From NCBI RefSeq assembly GCF_001262495.1, contig NZ_LGYE01000002.1:672368-736367 (forward strand): 64,000 bases of DNA, written 5' to 3'. A model generated the notes under the pieces. The model did no database searches and had not been told where the DNA came from. It saw nothing but the letters and a program-made list of their open reading frames with translations. Origin of the DNA: Microbacterium sp. GCS4. GTDB taxonomy: Bacteria > Actinomycetota > Actinomycetes > Actinomycetales > Microbacteriaceae. A program made the translations under genes and the position numbers. Within the stretch, counting starts at the first letter, position 1; every line of letters starts with the position of its first letter. Below, one piece after another: positions 9,349 through 18,144 of this stretch.

Positions 9349-10161
9349 TCACGCATCGCGTGTGCGCAGCACGATCCACGCCACGATGAGTCCGCCCACA
9401 GCCCAGATGCCGAGCGTGAGGAAGGCCACGGGCTCGTCCAGCGTCGCACCCTCGGGGAGGATCGCGCTCTGCGCGGCGGCGACCGGCAGGTACGCGGCGG
9501 CGTCGATGACCCACGCCCACGCCTCGCCCGCGAGGGCGAAGAAGTTCGCGACGATCGGCAGCACGAACAGCAGGCCGACGGTCGCGGCGATCGCCCCGGC
9601 GCCGGAGCGGAGGATGAACCCGAAGGCCACGCCGATCAGGGCGAACACCGCCATCGACAGCGAGGAGACGACGATCGGGAGCAGGGAGGCCGAGGGGTCG
9701 CCCCAGTCGATGCTCTGCTCACGCGGCGCCACGATCGCGGACACCGCGACCGCGGCGGCGGAGAAGATCACGAGCGACGACACGAACAGGAACACCGCGA
9801 CGACGAGGGCCTTCGCGAGCAGCGCGGAGCCGCGGCGCGGATTGGCCGTGAGCGTCGAGCGGATCATCCCCGTCGAGTACTCCCCGGTCACGGCGATCGC
9901 GCCGAGGATGCCGGCGAGCAGCATCGTGAACTGGATCGGCATCACGACGGCCTGGATGGGCTCGAAGCCCGGCATGTCGATGGCCTGCGCGATGAGGACC
10001 GCGATGCCGATCGTCAGCACCGCGGCGAGGCCGATCGACCACCACGTGGAGCGGAGCGTCGCGAGCTTGATCCACTCGCCGCGCACGGCGCGGAGGAAGG
10101 TGAGGCGTCGACCCGTGTCGACCTGCGCGCGCGTGCGGGGCGCGGTCTGCGTGGTGGTCAT
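9349..10161 (-). CDS. ABC-2 type exporter permease
   Basis: A 270-residue membrane protein with six hydrophobic segments; the N-terminal cytoplasmic EWIKLATLRSTWW motif is typical of ABC-2 permeases of the antibiotic/bacitracin exporter kind. The start at 10161 overlaps the ATPase stop by 4 bases (ATGA) and follows GGAGATC. It forms the membrane part of an exporter with the ATPase encoded just upstream. The longer open frame up to 10578 runs inside the ATPase gene and is rejected. The substrate is unknown; linkage to a two-component system suggests export of an antimicrobial or a response to envelope stress. Confidence 0.9.
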   Translation of the reverse strand: MTTTQTAPRTRAQVDTGRRLTFLRAVRGEWIKLATLRSTWWSIGLAAVLTIGIAVLIAQAIDMPGFEPIQAVVMPIQFTMLLAGILGAIAVTGEYSTGMIRSTLTANPRRGSALLAKALVVAVFLFVSSLVIFSAAAVAVSAIVAPREQSIDWGDPSASLLPIVVSSLSMAVFALIGVAFGFILRSGAGAIAATVGLLFVLPIVANFFALAGEAWAWVIDAAAYLPVAAAQSAILPEGATLDEPVAFLTLGIWAVGGLIVAWIVLRTRDA

Positions 10162-11069
10162 GAGATCTCCTTGGTGCGGTACTCGACGGCCTCGCCGGTG
10201 AGGGCGAGGTACGCGTCCTCGAGCGATCCGGTGGTCGGCGTCAGCTCGTGCAGGGGGATGCCGCGGTCTGCGGCGAGGTCGCCGATCCGGGCGGCCGGGA
10301 GGCCGACGATGTCGAGCAGATCGGGGGCCGAGCTCACGATCTCGACGTCGGGGCCGCCGACCGCGGCGGCCAGGTCGGCGGCGCGCGGCGTGCGCACGCG
10401 GACGGTGTTGCGGGTCCACGCCCGCACGAGCTCGTCGAGCGGGGCATCGGCCAGCACCTGGCCGCGGCCCATCACGATCACGTGGTCGGCGGTCTGGGCC
10501 ATCTCGCTCATGAGGTGGCTCGACAGCAGCACCGTGCGCCCTTCGGATGCCGCGTGGCGCACGAACTGGCGCACCCACCGGACCCCTTCCGGGTCGAGGC
10601 CGTTGACCGGCTCGTCCAGGATCAGCGTGTGCGGGTCGCCGAGCAGTGCCGAGGCGATCCCGAGCCGCTGTCCCATGCCGAGCGAGAACTTGCCCGCGCG
10701 CTTGCGGGCGACGGAGCCGATGCCGGCGAGATCGATGACCTCGTCGACGCGGGAGGCGGGGATGCCGTGGGTCGCCGCCATGGCGCGCAGGTGGTTGCGG
10801 GCGGTGCGGCCGGTGTGCACGGCCTTGGCGTCGAGCAGCACTCCGACCTCGGTGAGGGGTGCGCGCAGACCGCGGTACTCGCGGCCGCCGATCGTCGCGA
10901 CGCCCGACGTGGGGCGGTCGAGCCCGACGATCAGGCGCATCGTGGTCGACTTGCCCGCGCCGTTGGGGCCGAGGAAGCCGGTCACCGAGCCGGGCTGCAC
11001 CGTGAACGACACGTTCTGGACGGCTGTCTTGTCTCCGAACCTCTTCGTGAGGCCCTCTGCTGTGATCAT
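10158..11069 (-). CDS. ABC exporter ATP-binding protein
   Basis: A 303-residue ATPase. Walker A FLGPNGAGKSTTMRLI (residues 33-48), Q-loop replaced by a short segment around GVLLDAKAVHTGRTA as usual in this exporter group, signature FSLGMGQRLGIASALLG, Walker B TLILDEPVNGLDPEG, H-loop LSSHLMSEMAQ. The C-terminal 80 residues form the domain seen in BcrA/DrrA-like proteins. It is first gene of the ATPase-permease pair. The ATG at 11069 has both a Shine-Dalgarno sequence (GGAGAC) and a TAGCGT -10-like box seven bases before the start. Confidence 0.93.
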   Translation of the reverse strand: MITAEGLTKRFGDKTAVQNVSFTVQPGSVTGFLGPNGAGKSTTMRLIVGLDRPTSGVATIGGREYRGLRAPLTEVGVLLDAKAVHTGRTARNHLRAMAATHGIPASRVDEVIDLAGIGSVARKRAGKFSLGMGQRLGIASALLGDPHTLILDEPVNGLDPEGVRWVRQFVRHAASEGRTVLLSSHLMSEMAQTADHVIVMGRGQVLADAPLDELVRAWTRNTVRVRTPRAADLAAAVGGPDVEIVSSAPDLLDIVGLPAARIGDLAADRGIPLHELTPTTGSLEDAYLALTGEAVEYRTKEIS

Positions 11070-11182
11070 GTCTCCGACGCTACGCGTCCGGTGCGGCGGC
11101 GCGCGTCCTCCCGTGGTACCGGATGCCGCAGCATTCCGGTGTCCTCTCCGGCACCTGAGGACGACGGGCCTCAGCCCTCCGG

Positions 11183-11809
11183 TCAGGGGCGCGGGCGGGC
11201 GCTCACCCGTGCCACGACCTCCTCGGACGCGGCGATCGCCTCGTCGATGATCTCCCGCGTCGGCTCGGCCGTGAGCCAGTCGTGGCTCAGGGACGCGGGG
11301 ACGAGCAGCGGCATCCGATCGTGGATGCCGGCGAGGTGCTCGGGGGCCGGCCGCATGACGATCGAGTAGCAGGTGAACGAGGTGCCGTCGCTCGTGCGCC
11401 CGTGCTGCGTCACGGCGGCCATTCCGAACAGGGCGCCGTCGTCGACGAGGAACTCGTGCCATACGCGTTCGGGCTTCTTCATCTCGAACCAGCTCGTCGC
11501 GGGGACCAGGGCTCGGGTCTTGAGCCCGCCGGGGCGATCCTGCAGCCGTTCGGATCGCGTGTTGATGGAGGGGAACTTCGACGGCTCGCCGTTCACCAGG
11601 AATCCCCACCATGCCGGCTCGAGGGCCGGCGCGGCATCGGGCTGCGCGACGATCGGATTCAGGTTGCGGAGGTTCTTGCCGGTCGGACGCACGGTCTCGC
11701 CGGCGTTCTCCTCCGCCCATCCGCGCAGACCCTCGAGCACCTCCTCGTCGGCGGCTTCGAGGAGTTCGGTATCGGTGAACCGGGGATCAAGACCGTAGCT
11801 CGCGCACAT
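11183..11809 (-). CDS. SOS response-associated peptidase (SRAP/YedK/HMCES)
   Basis: A 208-residue SRAP-domain protein that forms a stable thiazolidine cross-link with abasic sites in single-stranded DNA and so protects them. The catalytic Cys2 follows the initiator Met (MCASYGL); other hallmark positions are seen: RYN-like NINTRSERL, the ATSWFEM glutamate (about residue 112) and the HDRMP histidine (about residue 165). The ATG at 11809 is required because Cys2 must become the N-terminus; it also lies six bases after a TACGCT -10 box (11816-11821, minus strand), so the transcript is probably leaderless. A longer upstream open frame is therefore rejected. Confidence 0.93.
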   Translation of the reverse strand: MCASYGLDPRFTDTELLEAADEEVLEGLRGWAEENAGETVRPTGKNLRNLNPIVAQPDAAPALEPAWWGFLVNGEPSKFPSINTRSERLQDRPGGLKTRALVPATSWFEMKKPERVWHEFLVDDGALFGMAAVTQHGRTSDGTSFTCYSIVMRPAPEHLAGIHDRMPLLVPASLSHDWLTAEPTREIIDEAIAASEEVVARVSARPRP

Positions 11810-11900
11810 GCCGTCAGCGTACGCCGGGGCGCCGACACTCGCACCGGCCCCGCGGGGGCCTGCGCGACGGCGTGCACGGGCGCGGGGGTAGTGTCGACAG

Positions 11901-12842
11901 GTGACCCCGATCCGCCGACTCCCCGCTCCCGTGGCGCTCGGCGGAGCAGTCGCGATCGGCGTGCTCACCGCCGTGCAGGCGCGGATCAACGGCGTGCTCG
12001 GCGTCCGTGTCGAGAACGGCGTCGTCGCCGGACTCATCTCCTTCGCGGTCGGCCTCCTCGCCCTCGTCGCCGTGATCGTCTGCATCCCGTCGGCACGACG
12101 CGGCGTCGGACGTCTGCGCACCGGCATCCGCGACCGCCGCATCCCGTTCTGGATGCTGCTGGGCGGCGCCTGCGGAGCACTGACCGTCTCCACGCAGGGC
12201 GTGACGGCCGGGGTGCTGGGCGTCTCGCTGTTCACGGTCGGCGTGGTCGCGGGGCAGACGCTGCACGGTCTCGTGCTGGACCGGATCGGATTCGGGCCGG
12301 CCGGCGTCGTCGCGGTCACCCCCGGCCGTGTCGCCGGCGGGGTGCTCGCGCTCGCCGCGGTCGCGATCTCGTTGAGCGGCGACGTGCTGCAGGCGGCTCC
12401 GCTGTGGATGCTGCTGCTGCCGTTCGCCGCGGGCGTCGGCATCGCCTGGCAGGCGGCGACGAACGGGCGTCTGGCACAGCGTGTGGGCTCGCCCCTCATC
12501 GCGACCTTCACGAGCTTCATCGCCGGCACGATCGCGCTCCTGCTCGCGGCCGGGGTGAGCGTCGCGATACGCGGGCTCCCGCAGCCGCCGCCCGCGGAGC
12601 CGTGGCTCTATCTGGGCGGGTTCCTGGGGTTCGCCTACATCCTGCTCGGCGCGCTCATCGTGGCGCACACGGGCGTGCTGCTGATGGGGCTGGGGTCGGT
12701 GCTCGGGCAGCTCGCGACCTCGATCGTGATCGACCTGCTCTGGCCGGCCGCGGCGGGGCCGGCGCTGTGGCAGATCGTCGGGATGGTCGTCGTCGCGGTG
12801 TCGTCCGTGGTGGTCGCCCTGCCGCGTCGCCGCCGCTCCTGA
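11901..12842 (+). CDS. DMT-superfamily transporter, DUF606/YdcZ type (duplicated)
   Basis: A 313-residue membrane protein with about ten transmembrane helices made of two DUF606 halves (residues 10-150 and 165-305; note parallel segments GVLTAVQARINGVLG and GIAWQAATNGRLAQRVG). Members are predicted drug/metabolite transporters. The GTG start is exactly six bases after TAGTGT (11889-11894), which indicates a leaderless mRNA. It is divergent from the SRAP gene and ends one base before the convergent nitroreductase gene. Confidence 0.88.
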   Translation: MTPIRRLPAPVALGGAVAIGVLTAVQARINGVLGVRVENGVVAGLISFAVGLLALVAVIVCIPSARRGVGRLRTGIRDRRIPFWMLLGGACGALTVSTQGVTAGVLGVSLFTVGVVAGQTLHGLVLDRIGFGPAGVVAVTPGRVAGGVLALAAVAISLSGDVLQAAPLWMLLLPFAAGVGIAWQAATNGRLAQRVGSPLIATFTSFIAGTIALLLAAGVSVAIRGLPQPPPAEPWLYLGGFLGFAYILLGALIVAHTGVLLMGLGSVLGQLATSIVIDLLWPAAAGPALWQIVGMVVVAVSSVVVALPRRRRS

Positions 12843-12843
12843 A

Positions 12844-13491
12844 CTACTTCTTCGCCTTTTTCGCCTTCTTCTTGGCCTTGTCCTTCTCGGCCTTGTCCTT
12901 CTTCTTCTGCTGCGGGCGGACCTCCGCGTCCGCCTCTTCGGCCGTCGACTCCGCAGGCCGTGGCATCCGGGTGATGAGGGCGCGGGCGTCGACCTGCTTG
13001 CGTCGGCCGGGCCGCTTGCCCTCTGGTCTGCCGCCGACGTAGAGCCAGCCGAGCAGCTCCTCGTTCGCGGCGAGACCGTGCGCCTTCGCGACGGCCGTCG
13101 CGCGCGTGTAATGTCCGGTGCGCCACAGCACGCCCCACCCGGCCTCGTCGAGCAGCAGGCTCAGCACGTGCGCGACGCCCGAGGCGACGGCCTCCTGCTC
13201 CCAGCGCGGCACCTTGTCGCTCGTGCGGTAGCTCGCGACGACGGCGATCAGAAGCGGTGCGCGCAGCGGCTTGCTCGACGGCGAGGCGTCCCCCTGAGCC
13301 TCCGAGATCGCGGCGCCGAGCGCCTCGCGGTCCGCACCGCGCAGCTCGATCAGCCGCCACGGACGCAGAGAGGAGTGGTCGGCCACCCGACCGGCCGCTG
13401 CCACGAGCGGGATCAGCTCCTCGCGTGTGGGCGCCTGGTCGGTGACCTTCGACCAGGACTGCCGCGCGCGGACGGCGTCGAGTGCGGTCAT
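12844..13491 (-). CDS. nitroreductase-family protein with lysine-rich tail
   Basis: A 215-residue FMN-dependent nitroreductase-fold protein (RQSWSKVT at the N-terminus, HSSLRPWRLIEL, then GVAHVLSLLLDEAGWGVLWRTG and the LGWLYVGG end strand). The C-terminal 25 residues are almost purely Lys/Ala/Asp (KKKDKAEKDKAKKKAKK), an unusual highly basic tail not needed for the fold; it may bind nucleic acid or membrane, or simply be tolerated. The start overlaps the msrB stop by 4 bases (ATGA), so msrB and this gene form an operon. The substrate is unknown. Confidence 0.88.
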   Translation of the reverse strand: MTALDAVRARQSWSKVTDQAPTREELIPLVAAAGRVADHSSLRPWRLIELRGADREALGAAISEAQGDASPSSKPLRAPLLIAVVASYRTSDKVPRWEQEAVASGVAHVLSLLLDEAGWGVLWRTGHYTRATAVAKAHGLAANEELLGWLYVGGRPEGKRPGRRKQVDARALITRMPRPAESTAEEADAEVRPQQKKKDKAEKDKAKKKAKKAKK

Positions 13492-13892
13492 GCCTCGTCT
13501 GGCGTGAAGTTCAGCGCGATCGAGTTCATGCAGTAGCGGTCGCCGGTCGGCGTGCCGAATCCGTCGGGGAAGACGTGCCCCAGGTGCGAGCCGCAGTTCG
13601 CGCAGCGCACCTCGGTGCGCACCATGCCCAGGCTCGTGTCCTCGATGAGCTCGACCGCTTCGGGGCGGATCGACTCGTAGAAGCTGGGCCAGCCGCATCC
13701 GGAGTCGAACTTCGTGCCGCTCTTGAACAGCTCGGCGTCGCACGCGCCGCAGGTGTAGAGGCCGGCGCGGCCCTCGTCGAGCAGCTCGCCGGTCCAGGCG
13801 CGCTCGGTCGCGGCCTCACGCAGCACGGCGTACTGGTCGGCGCCGAGCTCCTCGCGCCACTCGTCTTCGGTCTTGTCCACGCTGTACGACAT
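13488..13892 (-). CDS. msrB: peptide-methionine (R)-S-oxide reductase
   Basis: A 134-residue enzyme that reduces methionine-R-sulfoxide in proteins. Two zinc CxxC pairs (YTCGACDAEL and RCANCGSHLGH), the GWPSF signature and the C-terminal catalytic Cys in DRYCMNSIALNF are all present, so it should be active. It is first gene of a two-gene operon with the nitroreductase (4-base overlap) and has a strong Shine-Dalgarno sequence (AGGAGG, 6 bases before ATG). Length is normal for the family. Confidence 0.97.
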   Translation of the reverse strand: MSYSVDKTEDEWREELGADQYAVLREAATERAWTGELLDEGRAGLYTCGACDAELFKSGTKFDSGCGWPSFYESIRPEAVELIEDTSLGMVRTEVRCANCGSHLGHVFPDGFGTPTGDRYCMNSIALNFTPDEA

Positions 13893-13959
13893 CGGTCCTC
13901 CTGGGGGTCTGCACCCATTCTCTCGCGTCCGGCGGGAGTCGGCGCGGCAGAATGGTCAT

Positions 13960-14952
13960 ATGACGGATGCCGTGCAGCAGCGTTACGCCCGTTTCGCCGC
14001 GCAGGAGGCTCCGGGCCGCAGCGAGCTCTATGCCGAGTGGGCCTCGGGGGTCGCCGAGGACCGGGCGATCCGCGACATCCTCGCGCGCATCCCGGACACC
14101 CGCCGGCAGCCGCCGCTCGTGTTCGCCGTCACGCGGATGCTGGGCGTGGGACTCGTCGGGTACGCAGACTGGCGGGCCTTCGTGATCGCGCACGCCGAGG
14201 AGATCGTCGCGGAGTGCTCCGCGCGTCGCCTGCAGACCAACGAGCCGTTGCGGCTCGCGCCTCTGCTGCCGGTGCTGGCGGAGATCGAGGGACCGATCGC
14301 GCTGCTCGAGATCGGCGCATCCGCCGGGCTCTGCCTCTATCCCGACCGCTACTCGTACCGGTTCGTCTCGGATGACGGACGCGTCCTCCGCGCGCTCGAT
14401 CCGCACGACGGCCCGTCGACCGTGGTGCTCGAGAGCCGCGTCGCGGGCCCGCTGCCGGCGATGCGGATGCCGGAGATCGTGTGGCGCGCGGGAATCGACC
14501 TGGCTCCGCTCGATGCGCGTGATGCCCGCGACCGCGCCTGGCTGCAGGGGCTCGTGTGGCCGGGGGAGCAGGGTCGCGAGCAGCGTGTCGCCGCCGCGCT
14601 GGACATCGCGGCGGCCGATCCGCCGCTGCTGCTCGCCGGCGATGCGGGGGCGCGTCTGGACGAGCTCGTGGCGCTCGCGCCACGGGACGCGACTCTCGTG
14701 ATCACGACCCCCGGTGTGCTCGTGCACATCCCGCGCGAGCAGCGGATGGCGCTCGTCGACCACATCCGCTCCCTCCCTGCGCGCTGGATCACGATCGATC
14801 CGCCCGCCCTCCTGGATGTGTGGACCCCGCCCGTCCGGAGCGAGGAGTGGTCGGGATTCGTCGTCGCGCTCGACGGGTTCGTGCGGGCAGAGGCGGACCC
14901 GCTCGGCCGGTGGTGGGAGTGGCGCACGGGCGCGGAGCCGACCGCGACGTAG
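13960..14952 (+). CDS. DUF2332 domain-containing protein
   Basis: A 330-residue member of DUF2332, a family of unknown function common in actinobacteria. Features include the N-terminal YARFAAQEAPGRSELY, the central LLEIGASAGLCLYPDRY (resembling a Rossmann/methyltransferase glycine loop) and a C-terminal SEEWSGFVVALDGFVR. An SAM-binding role is possible but not shown. The ATG at 13960 lies six bases after CAGAAT (13948-13953), a leaderless arrangement, and is preferred to an upstream in-frame ATG at 13873 that sits inside the msrB coding region. It is divergent from msrB. Confidence 0.87.
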   Translation: MTDAVQQRYARFAAQEAPGRSELYAEWASGVAEDRAIRDILARIPDTRRQPPLVFAVTRMLGVGLVGYADWRAFVIAHAEEIVAECSARRLQTNEPLRLAPLLPVLAEIEGPIALLEIGASAGLCLYPDRYSYRFVSDDGRVLRALDPHDGPSTVVLESRVAGPLPAMRMPEIVWRAGIDLAPLDARDARDRAWLQGLVWPGEQGREQRVAAALDIAAADPPLLLAGDAGARLDELVALAPRDATLVITTPGVLVHIPREQRMALVDHIRSLPARWITIDPPALLDVWTPPVRSEEWSGFVVALDGFVRAEADPLGRWWEWRTGAEPTAT

Positions 14953-14961
14953 TCTGAGCGC

Positions 14962-15219
14962 ATGCGCGGAGAACTCAGCGAACGGGATCGGCAGATCCTC
15001 GCGCTCGAGACCCTGTGGCCGCGTCACGGCGGCGCGAAGGATGAGGTCATCCGTGCGCAGCTCGGCATGAGCGCCGCGCGGTACTACCAGCTCCTCGGCC
15101 GGCTGATCGAGTCGGACGACGCGCTGCAGTACGACCCGATGCTGATCGGGCGGCTGCGTCGGATCCGTGACGCCCGTGCGCTGCAGCGGTCGACGCGGAC
15201 CCCCGGATTCGTCGGCTGA
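14962..15219 (+). CDS. DUF3263 domain-containing protein
   Basis: An 85-residue protein with helix-turn-helix character: ELSERDRQILALE at the N-terminus and an HTH-like MSAARYYQLLGRLI, followed by PMLIGRLRRIRDARA. DUF3263 proteins are actinobacterial and often precede a LytR_C gene, as here; they are probable small DNA-binding proteins. The start is six bases after TAGTCT (14950-14955), whose first three bases are also the TAG stop codon of the preceding gene, so this gene has its own leaderless promoter inside the end of its neighbour. Confidence 0.88.
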   Translation: MRGELSERDRQILALETLWPRHGGAKDEVIRAQLGMSAARYYQLLGRLIESDDALQYDPMLIGRLRRIRDARALQRSTRTPGFVG

Positions 15220-15288
15220 ATCGCGGCGCGCCGGATGCTCCGGCGGCGGAGATGAGGATGCACAGCCTCGTGCCGTTAGCATCGAGGG

Positions 15289-15867
15289 GTGTCTAAGCCG
15301 AACCGCGATCGATTCGACGACGTCCCCCGCTCCTCCGGACGCGTGGGCGCGCACCGCGCCGAAGCGCCGGGGATGAACGGCTGGATCGTGCTCCTGTGGT
15401 CCTTCGTGGCTGCTCTCGTGCTGATCATCGGCGGCATCTTCGGGTCTCTCGTGGTGATGGGGCGCATCACCCTCTTCCCCGAGGCCGTCCCGACCGCCAC
15501 GCCCACGCCGGAGGAGACCGGCGTCGTCGACACCGCGTACTCCGTGCTGATCCTCAACGCCACGGCCGACGAGGGACTCGACGAGCAGATGCGCGAGACC
15601 CTCATCAACAACGGCTGGGCGGCCGACGTCGTGTTCGCGAGCGACAGCACGAGCCAGGACTTCACCACCACCACGGTCTACTACGTGGCCGACGAGGACG
15701 AGCTCGCGGCGATCGGACTCGCCGGGCTCATCGGCGGGGCCGACGTGCAGCAGAGCGACTTCTACGCGGCGATGAACGACACCGAGCAGAAGCAGCTGAC
15801 CGTGGTGATCGGTCTCGACGACTCGGCGAACCCGCCCTCAAGCCCCGAGGAGACCCCGGCTCCGTAG
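15289..15867 (+). CDS. membrane protein with extracytoplasmic LytR_C domain
   Basis: A 192-residue protein with a short cytoplasmic N-terminus, one transmembrane helix (about residues 26-52, WIVLLWSFVAALVLIIGG) and an extracellular LytR_C domain (about 80-165: YSVLILNATADEGLDEQ, then YYVADEDELAAIGLAGLIGG). LytR_C modules are found on LCP cell-wall ligases and as separate proteins; here no LCP catalytic domain is attached. The GTG start is six bases after TAGCAT (15277-15282), indicating leaderless transcription. The order DUF3263, LytR_C, groEL is widely conserved in Microbacteriaceae. Confidence 0.87.
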   Translation: MSKPNRDRFDDVPRSSGRVGAHRAEAPGMNGWIVLLWSFVAALVLIIGGIFGSLVVMGRITLFPEAVPTATPTPEETGVVDTAYSVLILNATADEGLDEQMRETLINNGWAADVVFASDSTSQDFTTTTVYYVADEDELAAIGLAGLIGGADVQQSDFYAAMNDTEQKQLTVVIGLDDSANPPSSPEETPAP

Positions 15868-15892
15868 CGCCGCCCGCAGTCCCTCCCGGCGG

Positions 15893-15919
15893 CTTGCACT
15901 CGATGGGGTCGAGTGCCAG
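15893..15919 (+). promoter_or_regulatory. second, degenerate CIRCE-like operator
   Basis: CTTGCACTC-N9-GAGTGCCAG, matching CIRCE at 14 of 18 positions and palindromic at 8 of 9 pairs. Its centre is 34 bases upstream of the perfect CIRCE. It covers the -35 box TTGCAC (15894-15899) and the start of the -10 box, so bound HrcA would block RNA polymerase directly. Confidence 0.75.
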
Positions 15920-15922
15920 AAT
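15894..15922 (+). promoter_or_regulatory. groL promoter (-35/-10)
   Basis: TTGCAC (15894-15899), a 17-base spacer, and CAGAAT (15917-15922) form a housekeeping-type promoter lying between and within the two CIRCE elements. A transcript would start near 15929, inside the downstream CIRCE. Confidence 0.65.
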
Positions 15923-15926
15923 GGCG

Positions 15927-15953
15927 TTAGCACTCTCTCACTCTGAGTGCTAA
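15927..15953 (+). promoter_or_regulatory. CIRCE operator (HrcA binding site)
   Basis: A perfect TTAGCACTC-N9-GAGTGCTAA inverted repeat, the classical HrcA operator, 36 bases before the groL start. It implies heat-induced derepression of groL by the HrcA repressor encoded elsewhere. Confidence 0.95.
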
Positions 15954-17609
<1,656 letters not shown>

Positions 17610-17657
17610 TCCCCTGACGGGCTCCGGTCCGACAGCGGTCAGAACTCGCAACTGACA

Positions 17658-17697
17658 ACAGAGACGCCCCGGCTTCGGCCGGGGCGTCTCTGTTTGT
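17658..17697 (+). terminator. intrinsic terminator of groL
   Basis: A 16-bp perfect stem (17658-17673 with 17678-17693) around a TTCG tetraloop, followed by TTTG. It separates groL from the convergent WXG100 gene and could work in both directions. Confidence 0.88.
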
Positions 17698-17719
17698 GCG
17701 TGCGTCGTGACGAAGGCGC

Positions 17720-18007
17720 TCAGCGGAACAGCGACGCCGAGAACGCGTCGGCGTCGGCGTACTGCGTCGCCGCGCTGCCGAGCGAGTGCCCGATCGATTC
17801 GAGCGACTGCTCGACGTGCAGCTGTGCTCCACGCCACTGGTCGGCGCAGCCCTGGAATGCGTTCGACGCCGTGCCGACCCAGCTGGACTGCAACTGCGTC
17901 AGCTGGCTCATGAGCGTTGCGGCATCCGTGCGCAGGCGCTCCATGGTGGCCAGGGCGGCGGCCTGCGCGGATGCGACCGCATCGGTGTCGACGGTGAAGA
18001 CGGACAT
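17720..18007 (-). CDS. WXG100-family protein (orphan ESX-type substrate)
   Basis: A 95-residue all-helical protein with the WxG turn in the middle (QSSWVGTASNAF, about residues 43-54), two amphipathic helices and the typical length of WXG100/EsxA-like type VII secretion substrates. The C-terminal YxxxD/E-like motif is replaced by YADADAFSASLF. No FtsK/SpoIIIE-type EccC or partner WXG gene is nearby, so it is either secreted by a distant ESX system or a cytoplasmic homologue. ATG at 18007 has AGGAGATCC as ribosome site. The longer open frame (to 19810) is antisense-like read-through and is rejected. Confidence 0.85.
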   Translation of the reverse strand: MSVFTVDTDAVASAQAAALATMERLRTDAATLMSQLTQLQSSWVGTASNAFQGCADQWRGAQLHVEQSLESIGHSLGSAATQYADADAFSASLFR

Positions 18008-18144
18008 AGGATCTCCTCTCAATGGAGCCTCCGACGTTACGAGAGCGCCCGGCCACGGCATCCGCTCCCTGCGTCTCCGGCCCGATGCCTGTGCACAACA
18101 GGCGCCGTGAGGAGGCGGTGGAGGAGAGATCGTGCGGGGCGGAC

